Shown here piece by piece: positions 5,977 to 12,863 of a stretch of 12,863 nt of DNA. The stretch spans positions 1 through 12,863 of the forward strand of contig JAAZDA010000231.1 in assembly GCA_012512995.1 (NCBI GenBank). Reading direction: 5' to 3'. Source of the DNA: Clostridiales bacterium (GTDB taxonomy: Bacteria > Bacillota > Clostridia > Lachnospirales > Lachnospiraceae). The notes below the pieces were generated by a model, which saw only the letters and a list, made by a program, of their open reading frames with translations, made no database searches and was not told the DNA's origin. Position 1 is the first letter of the stretch, and the number at the start of each line of letters is the position of its first letter. A program made the translations under genes and the position numbers.

Positions 5977-7256
5977 TGAAAATACTGTTGATTGGCGGCG
6001 GCGGCCGGGAACACGCTATCGCGACTGCAATCGTAAAGAGCAGGAGATGTGATAAACTTTACTGCGCTCCGGGAAATGCCGGAATTGCAAGGATAGCAGA
6101 GTGTGTTCCGATTGGAATCATGGAGTTCGACAGGCAGATAGAATTTGTGAAGAAGAACGACATTGATCTTGTGGTGTGCAGTCAGGATGATCCGCTGTGC
6201 ACCGGCCTGGTAGATGCACATGAGGCTGCGGGAATAAGAGTATTTGGAACAAGAAAGAACGCAGCAATAATAGAAGGCTCGAAAGCTTTTTCCAAAAATC
6301 TCATGAAGAAATATGGAATACCGACAGCAGCGTATGAGGTGTTCAGCGATCCTGACGAGGCCATAAGTTATCTTGAGACCAGGGCAAAGTTCCCGATCGT
6401 TCTTAAGGCCGATGGGCTTGCTCTTGGCAAGGGAGTCCTTATCTGCAATGACATTGAAGAGGCAAAGGCCGGAGTCGTTCAGATCATGGAGGACAAAAAG
6501 TTCGGCAGTGCCGGCAATGAAATGGTAATAGAAGAATTCATGACCGGAAGAGAAGTATCCGTACTTGCATTCGTTGATGGCAGGAACATAAAATTTATGA
6601 GTTCAGCTCAGGATCATAAGAGGGCAGGAGACGGAGACACGGGACTTAACACCGGCGGTATGGGAACATTCTCGCCAAGCCCGTTCTACACTGATAAGAT
6701 TGACAGGCAGTGCAGGGAACAGATATATCAGAAGACAGTCGACGCAATGGCGGCTGAGGGAAGACCATTCAAAGGTGTTCTGTATTTTGGTCTCATGATG
6801 ACAAAAGACGGTCCTAAAGTGGTAGAATATAATACCAGATTCGGAGATCCTGAAGCACAGGTAGTGATCCCCAGAATGAAGACGGATATCGTCGATGTAA
6901 TGGAAGCCGTGATTGACGGTAATCTTGACAAAATTGACCTTGAGTTCGAAAATAATGCGGCTGTATGTATTGTACTTGCATCCGGCGGGTATCCGGTGCA
7001 CTATGAGAAGGGAAAGGTCATCACGGGACTTGAGAGTTTTGACGGCAGAGAAGATTACTATTGTTTCCATGCCGGGACAAAGTTCGATGATGAAGGAAGG
7101 ACCGTCACAAGCGGCGGTCGTGTTCTCGGTGTTACAGCGATAGGCAGTACGCTGAAGGAAGCAAGAGCAAACGCAAATAAAGCTGTAGAGTGGGTCCATT
7201 TCGATAATGAATACATGCGTCATGATATCGGAAAAGCACTCGATGAAATCAGATGA
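5976..7256 (+). CDS. purD: Phosphoribosylamine-glycine ligase (GAR synthetase)
   Basis: A 426-residue ATP-grasp enzyme of normal PurD length, making GAR from phosphoribosylamine, glycine and ATP. The N-terminal IGGGGREHAI loop is at residues 6-15. The ATP-grasp lysine loop GLALGKGV is at 147-154, QDHKR at 212-216 leads into the Gly-rich DTGLNTGGMG region, and the metal-binding NTRFGDPEAQ is at 286-295. The ribosome binding site GGAGG (5967-5971) lies inside the end of purN. Its product is the substrate of PurN next door. The order E-M-N-D is a partial purine cluster; the remaining pathway genes must lie elsewhere. Confidence 0.97.
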   Translation: MKILLIGGGGREHAIATAIVKSRRCDKLYCAPGNAGIARIAECVPIGIMEFDRQIEFVKKNDIDLVVCSQDDPLCTGLVDAHEAAGIRVFGTRKNAAIIEGSKAFSKNLMKKYGIPTAAYEVFSDPDEAISYLETRAKFPIVLKADGLALGKGVLICNDIEEAKAGVVQIMEDKKFGSAGNEMVIEEFMTGREVSVLAFVDGRNIKFMSSAQDHKRAGDGDTGLNTGGMGTFSPSPFYTDKIDRQCREQIYQKTVDAMAAEGRPFKGVLYFGLMMTKDGPKVVEYNTRFGDPEAQVVIPRMKTDIVDVMEAVIDGNLDKIDLEFENNAAVCIVLASGGYPVHYEKGKVITGLESFDGREDYYCFHAGTKFDDEGRTVTSGGRVLGVTAIGSTLKEARANANKAVEWVHFDNEYMRHDIGKALDEIR

Positions 7257-7269
7257 GGAGAATAGACTT

Positions 7270-8784
7270 ATGAAAATGAAAAACATAAGACAGTTCGCAG
7301 CAGGAGCAATTCTTGTCGGAGTATTGACTGTGGGTCTGGCATTTGCGCCGGTCACGACTTTTGCGGCGCAGGGCACAGCGACGAGCGACTGCAATGTCAG
7401 AGCAGAGGCGTCATCCACTTCCAACGCTGTAGGGTCGGTTAAGAGCGGTACAACTTTTGATGTCGGGGATTCGACTACAAATGATGCCGGAGAGACATGG
7501 TATGCCGTTACACTTTCAAGCGGGACGACAGGTTATATCCGTTCTGATCTGATGTCCACAGGAACGGCAGATACAACAACTACAGATACAACGGCAGACA
7601 CGACTACAACAGATACGACAACTGATGCAACGGCGGATGCCACGGAGAATGCGGCAGAGGGTGATTCAGCCGCAACAGCAGCAGGAGCAGAGGCTGTTGA
7701 AGCTATCGGAGATGGCTACGCAGTAACGATGACTCCCACAAACGCAACTGTTTCAGGTGATGTAAATGTAAGGAGCGGTGCCGGAACTTCATACACCAAG
7801 ATCGGTGAACTCAGCGCGGGAACTGCTCTTGTAGCAATAGGACAGGCAAAGGACAGCGCCGGAGACATCTGGTATCAGTTCTATACTGTAGGACTTGAGC
7901 AGCAGATGACCGGTTTTATCCGCTATGACTATATAACTCTTGGCGATGCTGTGACGGCGACAACGACAGATACGACAGATGAGGCGGCCAGCGAAGCTAC
8001 CACTGAGACACCTGATTACGAAGCAGTTTATACTGCAGATGAAAGTGGAAATGATACATGGTATCTCTACAATAACGCGGCCGGTACACGTAAGAAGATA
8101 GATGATATTGATACAGCGATCTCTGCAGCGCAGGAACAGGCCACAACAGCTGAGGCACAGACAGGCAAGTATCGCAATGCAGCTATTTTACTTCTGGTCC
8201 TTCTTGCAGCGGCTGTAGCAGCAATAGTAGGACTTATCCTCAAGGTAAAGAGAACGCAGAACGAAAGCGGGGAAATCGATCTCATGCAGATCCGCCAGAA
8301 ACAGGAAAGATCAAGGCAGAGGGCAGAGAAGCGCGGCGAACCTGACAGGAACGGCGGTCAGGACGGCGGGAGAGGCGCAAGACCGGCATCAGGCGGCAGA
8401 CAGCCGTATCCGGCAGGTGGAGCAGGAGCATCTACGACATTAAGGAGTGGCAGTGCAAGACCGATGTCATCCGCAGATGCGCAGAGGCCGGTAAGAACTT
8501 CGCAGGATCCACAGGCAAGAAATGACAGACGTTATGCTGCTCCGAACGATATGAACTACCGCGAGACGAGAACACCCGGATCGCAGCAGCCTATGAGCAG
8601 GCAGAATCGCTCTGACCCGAGAGCCCAGGAACAGCTTCGCTCAAGAAGACCGGCGCAGAGTGAACAGTCTGTAAGAAGAGAGAGCGCTGCACCTGCTTCA
8701 AATTTCGCCAATATAAATGCACAGGAAGCCGAGGATGACGACGAGTTCGGATTCCTGAATATCGATTCAGATGATAAGAACTGA
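7270..8784 (+). CDS. Membrane-anchored protein with two SH3b domains and Arg-rich cytoplasmic tail
   Basis: A 504-residue protein not tied to a named family. Residues 1-33 look like a signal peptide (basic start, hydrophobic 9-27, likely cleavage after Ala 32 or 33), though they could stay as an anchor. Two bacterial SH3 (SH3_3-like) domains follow at about 38-95 (NVRAEASS, WYAVTL, GYIRSDL) and 160-224 (VNVRSGAG, WYQFY, GFIRYDY). They are split by a Thr/Asp linker with a repeated ADTTTTDTT unit (100-108, 109-117). A membrane helix at about 304-326 leads to a disordered, Arg/Gln/Pro-rich tail of about 175 residues ending in an acidic motif with EFGFLNID. SH3b domains often bind peptidoglycan or peptides, so a cell-envelope role is inferred. 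ATG 7270 follows GAGGAG (7255-7260) by 9 bases. It is 13 bp after purD and is probably co-transcribed. Confidence 0.85.
   Translation: MKMKNIRQFAAGAILVGVLTVGLAFAPVTTFAAQGTATSDCNVRAEASSTSNAVGSVKSGTTFDVGDSTTNDAGETWYAVTLSSGTTGYIRSDLMSTGTADTTTTDTTADTTTTDTTTDATADATENAAEGDSAATAAGAEAVEAIGDGYAVTMTPTNATVSGDVNVRSGAGTSYTKIGELSAGTALVAIGQAKDSAGDIWYQFYTVGLEQQMTGFIRYDYITLGDAVTATTTDTTDEAASEATTETPDYEAVYTADESGNDTWYLYNNAAGTRKKIDDIDTAISAAQEQATTAEAQTGKYRNAAILLLVLLAAAVAAIVGLILKVKRTQNESGEIDLMQIRQKQERSRQRAEKRGEPDRNGGQDGGRGARPASGGRQPYPAGGAGASTTLRSGSARPMSSADAQRPVRTSQDPQARNDRRYAAPNDMNYRETRTPGSQQPMSRQNRSDPRAQEQLRSRRPAQSEQSVRRESAAPASNFANINAQEAEDDDEFGFLNIDSDDKN
7567..7620 (+). repeat. Tandem 27-bp coding repeat (Thr/Asp linker)
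   Basis: Two consecutive 27-bp units (7567-7593 and 7594-7620) encode the same nine residues, ADTTTTDTT, with several synonymous differences between them. Degenerate Thr/Asp/Ala codons continue to about 7640. This is a low-complexity extracellular linker between the SH3b domains and may vary in length between strains. Confidence 0.8.
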
Positions 8785-8811
8785 GGTAGATCTTATACCG
8801 TCTCATATATC

Positions 8812-8841
8812 TTGACACATAAGCGCCATCTGTTATACAAT
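8812..8841 (+). promoter_or_regulatory. Promoter of the GntR-clpC operon
   Basis: A perfect -35 TTGACA (8812-8817) is followed after 18 bases by TACAAT (8836-8841, five of six with TATAAT); an alternative -10, TATACA at 8834-8839, gives 16-base spacing. It lies about 40 bases before the GntR start. Initiation would fall near 8848, within the right arm of the inverted repeat at 8822-8860, so most of the spacer and the -10 are covered by that repeat. Confidence 0.75.
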
Positions 8842-8860
8842 TCGTATAACAGATGGCGCT
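8822..8860. promoter_or_regulatory. Perfect 17-bp inverted repeat, likely operator for the GntR regulator
   Basis: AGCGCCATCTGTTATAC (8822-8838) and GTATAACAGATGGCGCT (8844-8860) are exact reverse complements around a 5-base centre (AATTC). The repeat covers the -10 box and the predicted start site of the promoter and ends 7 bases before the ribosome binding site of the GntR gene. GntR-family dimers bind such palindromes, and YtrA-type regulators usually repress their own operon, so autorepression is the simplest reading. No T-run follows, so a terminator role for the upstream gene is unlikely. Confidence 0.75.
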
Positions 8861-8882
8861 GCTGGTTAAGGAGGCGATTCTG

Positions 8883-9269
8883 ATGATATTTGTGGAAATT
8901 GATTTCAGCAGTGACGAGGCGATCTATATGCAGTTGCGGGATCAGATCATTCTCGGGATAGCCACGTCAGAACTGAATGAGGGTGAGGTGCTGCCGTCAG
9001 TGCGGCAACTTGCGGATGATATTGGTATAAACATGCACACAGTGAATAAAACATATTCACTGCTGCGTCAGGAAGGATACATCAAGGTGGACCGGAGAAA
9101 AGGGGCAGTAATCGCGGTCGACCCTGATGTTTTGCGTGCTAAATCTGAAACAGAGAAGAACCTCAGGATAATACTTGCCTCTGCAATATGCCGTGGGGTG
9201 GACAGAGAAGATGTTCATTGCATGGTAGATAAGATATTCAATGATTATGGTACCGCAGGAGACAAGTAA
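8883..9269 (+). CDS. GntR-family transcriptional regulator, YtrA-like
   Basis: A 128-residue regulator with an N-terminal winged helix-turn-helix (about 8-79). The helix-turn-helix reads LPSVRQLADDIGINMHTVNKTY (37-58), followed by the wing EGYIKVDRRKGAVIA. The C-terminal part is only about 48 residues and helical, as in the YtrA subfamily, where it serves for dimerisation rather than binding a large effector. ATG 8883 is chosen because AAGGAGG (8868-8874) lies 8 bases upstream; an in-frame ATG at 8853 falls inside the operator palindrome and lacks a site. It is the first gene of a unit leading to clpC, the position held by ctsR in Bacillus. YtrA genes usually precede ABC transporters, so the link to clpC is unusual. 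The ligand or stress signal is unknown. Confidence 0.9.
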   Translation: MIFVEIDFSSDEAIYMQLRDQIILGIATSELNEGEVLPSVRQLADDIGINMHTVNKTYSLLRQEGYIKVDRRKGAVIAVDPDVLRAKSETEKNLRIILASAICRGVDREDVHCMVDKIFNDYGTAGDK

Positions 9270-9336
9270 GAACAGAAAAATAACGGGAAGGAAACCGACA
9301 GGACTCCGCATAATACGCTCCGTCATGGTGGTGGAA

Positions 9337-11769
9337 ATGAAACCAAAGTATTCGGAAAGTGCAGAAAAAGCACTGAAACTTGCCGCGAATACGGCAAAGC
9401 AACTCAAACAGAATTACATAGGAACAGAGCATCTTCTGGCAGGACTCGTGAGGGAACCTGACGGTGTTGCTTCGCGTATACTTGCTGAGAACGGACTCAC
9501 CGAAGACAGACTGATGGAACTGATAAATCAGCTTAATATGTCAGGCGGACAGGTCGCAGTGCTCGACCGCAATGGTTATTCGCCGAGGTGCAGCAATGTC
9601 CTTGATATGGCACAGACACAGGCGGCAAACTATCATTCAGAGACCATAGGTACGGAACATCTCCTGCTGGCACTTATACTCGAGGGCGAGAATGTAGCGG
9701 TAAAACTCCTGGAAACTGTGTCCATAAATCCCGCAAAAGTGTATTTTGAAGTCATAGCGGCGATAGGTGAAGATCCGTCAAAACACAGAAATGATATTGT
9801 GAGATACAGGCAAAGACAGGGAGACGGAGAAAGTTCACTTGCACAGTACAGCCGTGATCTTACTGAACTTGCACGTCAGGGAAAGCTCGATCCTGTTGTC
9901 GGAAGGCGGGATGAAATAACCCGTGTCATACAGATACTCAGCAGAAGGACAAAGAATAATCCATGCCTTATTGGTGAGCCGGGTGTAGGTAAGACTGCAA
10001 TAGTCGAGGGTCTTGCTCAGCTTATAGTGTCCGGAGATGTTCCTCCGACTGTACAGAATAAAAGGCTTCTTGCTCTTGATCTCCCTGGGATGATAGCCGG
10101 ATCGAAATACCGCGGTGAGTTCGAGGAACGAATGAAGAAGGTCATCGCAGAGGTACAGGCTGACGGCAACGTGCTCCTGTTCCTTGATGAGTTCCATACA
10201 ATAATAGGTGCAGGAAGTGCTGAAGGAGCAATCGACGCATCAAATATCTTAAAGCCTGCTCTTTCACGCGGAGAAATACAGCTTATCGGGGCCACAACAA
10301 TTACGGAATACCACAGGTATGTTGAAAAGGATGCAGCCCTTGAGAGACGTTTCCAGCCTGTCACCGTTGAGGAGCCTACGCCGGAAGAGGCAGTGGAGAT
10401 CCTGACCGGCATAGTGCCCAAATACGAGCAGCACCATGGAGTAAGAGTAACAAAGGAAGCTATAGATTCAGCGGTATCTTTGTCCGGACGTTATATCAAT
10501 GACAGGAACCTGCCTGATAAAGCTATAGATGTGATAGATGAAGCCTGCGCATATGTGAGGCTCCACAACTACAAGAAGGATGATAAGACAGCGGAACTTG
10601 AGAAGCAGATGAATGACAGCGACGCAGCCATGGCACTTGCTGTCAGGGACGGAAAGCTGGCCGAGGCTAAGAGGCTCCGCGCTGAGAACAGTGCCTGTGC
10701 CAGGAAACTGCTTAACCACAGGAAGCGTATGGCGGTGAAAACCGGCAACGAACCTGAGGTGACAGAGGAAGATGTCGCGAGAGTTGTCGCGGAATGGGCA
10801 AAAGTTCCTGTGACACAGCTCACTGAGAAAGAAAGCGAGAGACTGATTCGCCTTGAGAGTGTTCTGCATGAGAGGGTAATTGGTCAGGAGGGAGCAGTGA
10901 AGGGCGTGGCGTCAGCAATAAGACGCGGACGTGTGGGACTTCAGGATCCGAACAGACCAATCGGTTCATTCCTTTTCCTTGGTCCGACAGGCGTAGGTAA
11001 GACAGAGCTTTCGAAGGCACTCGCCGAGGCAATGTTCGGATCGGAGAAGAACCTTATACGTGTAGACATGTCAGAATACATGGAGCAGTATGCGGTGTCC
11101 AAGATGATAGGCTCTGCGCCTGGCTATGTGGGCTATGAGAATGGCGGACAGCTCTCGGAGCAGGTCAGACGCCACCCTTATTCAGTTGTTTTGTTTGATG
11201 AAATAGAGAAAGCACATCATGATGTATTCAATATTCTGCTGCAGATACTTGATGACGGCAGGATAACTGATTCACAGGGACATGTAGTGAACTTTAAGAA
11301 TACCGTGATCATAATGACATCCAATGTGGGTGCGAAAAAAATAGTAGATCCGGGAACTCTGGGATTCGCGGCAAAACCTTCCGCACAGCAGTCATACGAT
11401 AAAATGAAGCAGGGAGTCATGGATGAAGTCAGGAAAGTATTCAGGCCTGAGTTCATAAACCGTATAGACGAGATACAGGTATTCCACCAGCTGACGAAGA
11501 ATGAAATGTTCGAGATCGTGGGTCTCCTGTGCACAGGACTTGAAAAGAGGACAAAAGCGCAGAAGAATATCACGCTCAGGGTGACACCTGCTATGAAGAA
11601 ATATCTGGTGGAAAAATTCTCGGATGATAAGATGGGTGCAAGACCGCTTAAGCGTGCTGTTCAAACTGTAATTGAGGATCCGTTGTCAGACAGGATACTT
11701 TCCGGGGAAGCGGTGGAAGGAAGCAGAGTCACGGTAGGTATCAGCGAAGGAAAAGTGAAGTTTTCCTGA
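9337..11769 (+). CDS. clpC: ClpC-type AAA+ unfoldase subunit of Clp protease
   Basis: An 810-residue Hsp100 protein of usual ClpC length. Two N-domain repeats (about 1-145) each contain GTEH. AAA-1 has Walker A GEPGVGKT (213-220), Walker B LLFLDE (280-285), pore loop KYRG and arginine-finger ERRF. A coiled middle domain of about 411-465 follows, shorter than ClpB's. AAA-2 has Walker A GPTGVGKT (549-556), Walker B VVLFDE (617-622), pore loop GYVGY, and LGF at 675-677, the tripeptide loop that docks on ClpP. It unfolds proteins and feeds them to ClpP in the cytoplasm. E31 and E107 match the glutamates that bind phospho-arginine tags in Bacillus ClpC (E32, E106). The start is uncertain: ATG 9337 gives the expected N-terminus with a weak site (GGTGGTGGAA), while in-frame ATGs exist at 9325 and, overlapping the regulator gene, 9241. 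Confidence 0.95.
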   Translation: MKPKYSESAEKALKLAANTAKQLKQNYIGTEHLLAGLVREPDGVASRILAENGLTEDRLMELINQLNMSGGQVAVLDRNGYSPRCSNVLDMAQTQAANYHSETIGTEHLLLALILEGENVAVKLLETVSINPAKVYFEVIAAIGEDPSKHRNDIVRYRQRQGDGESSLAQYSRDLTELARQGKLDPVVGRRDEITRVIQILSRRTKNNPCLIGEPGVGKTAIVEGLAQLIVSGDVPPTVQNKRLLALDLPGMIAGSKYRGEFEERMKKVIAEVQADGNVLLFLDEFHTIIGAGSAEGAIDASNILKPALSRGEIQLIGATTITEYHRYVEKDAALERRFQPVTVEEPTPEEAVEILTGIVPKYEQHHGVRVTKEAIDSAVSLSGRYINDRNLPDKAIDVIDEACAYVRLHNYKKDDKTAELEKQMNDSDAAMALAVRDGKLAEAKRLRAENSACARKLLNHRKRMAVKTGNEPEVTEEDVARVVAEWAKVPVTQLTEKESERLIRLESVLHERVIGQEGAVKGVASAIRRGRVGLQDPNRPIGSFLFLGPTGVGKTELSKALAEAMFGSEKNLIRVDMSEYMEQYAVSKMIGSAPGYVGYENGGQLSEQVRRHPYSVVLFDEIEKAHHDVFNILLQILDDGRITDSQGHVVNFKNTVIIMTSNVGAKKIVDPGTLGFAAKPSAQQSYDKMKQGVMDEVRKVFRPEFINRIDEIQVFHQLTKNEMFEIVGLLCTGLEKRTKAQKNITLRVTPAMKKYLVEKFSDDKMGARPLKRAVQTVIEDPLSDRILSGEAVEGSRVTVGISEGKVKFS

Positions 11770-11797
11770 ACGCGGGGATAAGCTATACTGTAATTGG

Positions 11798-11844
11798 CAG
11801 TCCGATGTCCGGACTGTAGCAAATAAAACAATCGCGTGATCGCG
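11798..11844 (+). other. Hairpins in the clpC-downstream spacer
   Basis: The 95-bp gap after clpC holds a 7-bp perfect stem, CAGTCCG (11798-11804) with CGGACTG (11810-11816) around ATGTC. A second small palindrome, CGCG-TGAT-CGCG, lies at 11833-11844 and overlaps a direct repeat of ATCGCG. Neither is followed by a T-run. A TATACT box at 11784-11789 could be a -10 element, but the base 17 upstream (TTTTCC) is a poor -35. These may tune expression of the two genes downstream. Confidence 0.35.
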
Positions 11845-11864
11845 CAAGCATGGAGGAGAAAGAC

Positions 11865-12278
11865 ATGTCAGGAATCAAAGGCCTAATCAGAAAGAATGAA
11901 GATGGGACGCTGAGCTTCGGTGATAACACACTTGAGGAAAAGACCAAGAAAGATGGCTTTGAGTTCGAAGGCGGTCTGTATAAGGTCAAAACATATAAGG
12001 ATATAACAAGGCTTGAATGCAATGAGAGTTTTGTGTATGAATCAGATCCCGGAACAGTGGTCAGCGAGTTTGAGGAAACCGAGAACGGAATGAAGTTTAA
12101 CGTGGACGGAGCTGAAGACGCCGACATAACGGTAGGACTTGCAGATGAAACTCCTTATGAAGTCATAGTCGACGGCCGCAGTATAGGTACTATTGAAACA
12201 AATCTGAGTGGAAAACTCAGCTTCAGCGTGGAACTTGGAGACAAGGACAGACCGGTGGCAGTAGAGATAAGAAAGTGA
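11865..12278 (+). CDS. Small acidic beta-rich protein, function unknown
   Basis: A 137-residue acidic protein with no signal peptide, membrane helix or cysteine-rich motif. Alternating hydrophobic/polar strands and Gly turns suggest an all-beta fold: SGIKGLIRKNEDGTLSFG at the start, YKVKTYKDITRL at about 38-49, FVYESDPGTVV at about 56-66, and a repeat-like ending (YEVIVDGRSIGTIETNLSGK). From memory, similar short proteins are common in Lachnospiraceae and are sometimes labelled 'endosialidase'; I see no catalytic motif to justify that name. ATG 11865 follows GGAGGAG (11852-11858) by 6 bases; an in-frame ATG at 11850 overlaps that site. It lies between clpC and radA, 6 bp before radA, so co-transcription with radA is likely, but its role is not known. 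Confidence 0.8.
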   Translation: MSGIKGLIRKNEDGTLSFGDNTLEEKTKKDGFEFEGGLYKVKTYKDITRLECNESFVYESDPGTVVSEFEETENGMKFNVDGAEDADITVGLADETPYEVIVDGRSIGTIETNLSGKLSFSVELGDKDRPVAVEIRK

Positions 12279-12284
12279 TCAGAT

Positions 12285-12863
12285 ATGACAGTTAAGAATA
12301 AGACCGCATTTTTCTGCACAGAGTGCGGATATGAATCAGCCAAGTGGATGGGACAGTGTCCTGTCTGTAAGGCCTGGAACACGATGGTGGAGGAACCGGT
12401 GAAGACAGCTCCTGCATCTGACAGAGCATCAGCATATGGAAGAAAGTCTGTCCGCGGTGCGGGCGGACTTTCTCAGTCTACGGGTATCAACAGACCGGTC
12501 GCACTCAGCACAGTAGATCTCAGGGAAGAACCAAGGGTAGAGACTGGTTATACAGAGCTTGACCGTGTGCTTGGAGGCGGTATAGTACAGGGATCTCTTG
12601 TACTGGTCGGCGGTGATCCCGGAATAGGAAAATCCACACTTCTTCTGCAGGTGACAAAAAATCTTTCTGATGCAGGACATCGCATATTGTATGTATCAGG
12701 AGAGGAGTCGCTTCGTCAGATCAAGATGAGGGCGCAGCGGATAGGAAGTGTCAATGATAATCTGCGGTTCTTCTGCGAAACAGATCTTGATACGATAGCT
12801 GAGGTCGTACTTGAGGAAAAGCCGGAAGTCGTAGTCATAGACTCAATACAGACAATGTACAAC
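12285..12863 (+). CDS. radA: DNA repair protein RadA (Sms), 5' part
   Basis: The first 193 codons of radA run off the right edge of the window. A four-cysteine zinc finger (CTEC at 11-14, CPVC at 25-28) opens the protein. The RecA-like ATPase domain follows, with Walker A GGDPGIGKST at 109-118, SGEES at 138-142, and the Walker B strand VVVIDS at 182-187. RadA is a DnaB-like helicase that promotes branch migration during recombination and repair; its KNRFG motif and C-terminal Lon-like domain would lie beyond the edge. The start at 12285 gives the expected N-terminus; the only upstream match to the ribosome is AAAGTGATC, a weak site, so translation may depend on coupling to the gene ending 6 bp earlier. 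The clpC-radA order is shared with Bacillus. Confidence 0.96.
   Translation, partial: MTVKNKTAFFCTECGYESAKWMGQCPVCKAWNTMVEEPVKTAPASDRASAYGRKSVRGAGGLSQSTGINRPVALSTVDLREEPRVETGYTELDRVLGGGIVQGSLVLVGGDPGIGKSTLLLQVTKNLSDAGHRILYVSGEESLRQIKMRAQRIGSVNDNLRFFCETDLDTIAEVVLEEKPEVVVIDSIQTMYN

Noticed and set aside
7207..7269. Upstream start for the SH3b protein inside purD
   Set aside because: It would add 21 polar residues before the signal peptide and lacks a ribosome binding site, whereas GAGGAG precedes ATG 7270 correctly.
6603..7424. 273-codon open frame on the minus strand, antisense to purD
   Set aside because: purD is intact on the other strand with all motifs; the antisense product is Cys/His/Ser-rich with no family resemblance and no start signals.
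7567..7640. Short tandem repeats as a CRISPR-like or minisatellite array
   Set aside because: They are in frame within a secreted protein's Thr/Asp linker with synonymous drift, and there are no spacers.
8822..8860. Inverted repeat as intrinsic terminator of the SH3b gene
   Set aside because: No T-run follows either arm, and the repeat overlaps a near-consensus promoter ahead of a GntR gene, so an operator fits better.

Overview
The window looks like ordinary chromosome from a low-to-mid GC Gram-positive anaerobe, most likely a member of the Clostridia near Lachnospiraceae. That placement is inferred from the style of the purE, purN and clpC products, strong GGAGG-type ribosome binding sites, the pyrF-pyrE pairing, a YtrA-type GntR regulator ahead of clpC, and a clpC/radA pair. 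All genes are on the + strand and tightly packed. I see no tRNA, rRNA, CRISPR array, transposase or phage gene.

Region 1 (1-3395) holds the end of a pyrimidine operon: the 3' end of pyrF (OMP decarboxylase) and pyrE (orotate phosphoribosyltransferase), the last two steps to UMP. A 109-residue three-helix membrane protein of unknown function follows, then a 697-residue M29-type metallo-aminopeptidase with a long extra N-terminal region.

Region 2 (3392-3606) is the main non-coding feature. It is a palindrome-rich element of about 200 bp that starts at the stop codon of the peptidase gene. An outer inverted repeat encloses three nested hairpin arms, and an 8-bp direct repeat (ATGATATG) flanks it. 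It resembles a miniature inverted-repeat element or a large structured intergenic repeat. It also separates the pyrimidine/peptidase block from the purine block.

Region 3 (about 3607-7256) has a plausible promoter with a tandem 11-bp repeat, then purE, purM, purN and purD. purM/purN and purN/purD overlap at their stop and start codons. The products cover GAR synthetase, GAR transformylase, AIR synthetase and the PurE step; purF, purL, purK, purC and purH are not in the window. A gene 13 bp after purD encodes a secreted-then-anchored protein with two SH3b domains, one membrane helix and a long Arg-rich cytoplasmic tail.

Region 4 (8785-12863) is a proteostasis/DNA-repair operon. A promoter overlaps a perfect 17-bp inverted repeat, followed by a YtrA-like GntR regulator, the ClpC unfoldase, a small acidic beta-rich protein, and the first 193 codons of radA. 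The GntR gene sits where ctsR-mcsA-mcsB sit in Bacillus, which suggests a different control of clpC here. The operator-like palindrome suggests autoregulation.

Nothing in the window is a clearly new multi-gene system. The strongest leads are the cloverleaf-like element at 3392-3606 and the GntR/operator arrangement ahead of clpC.
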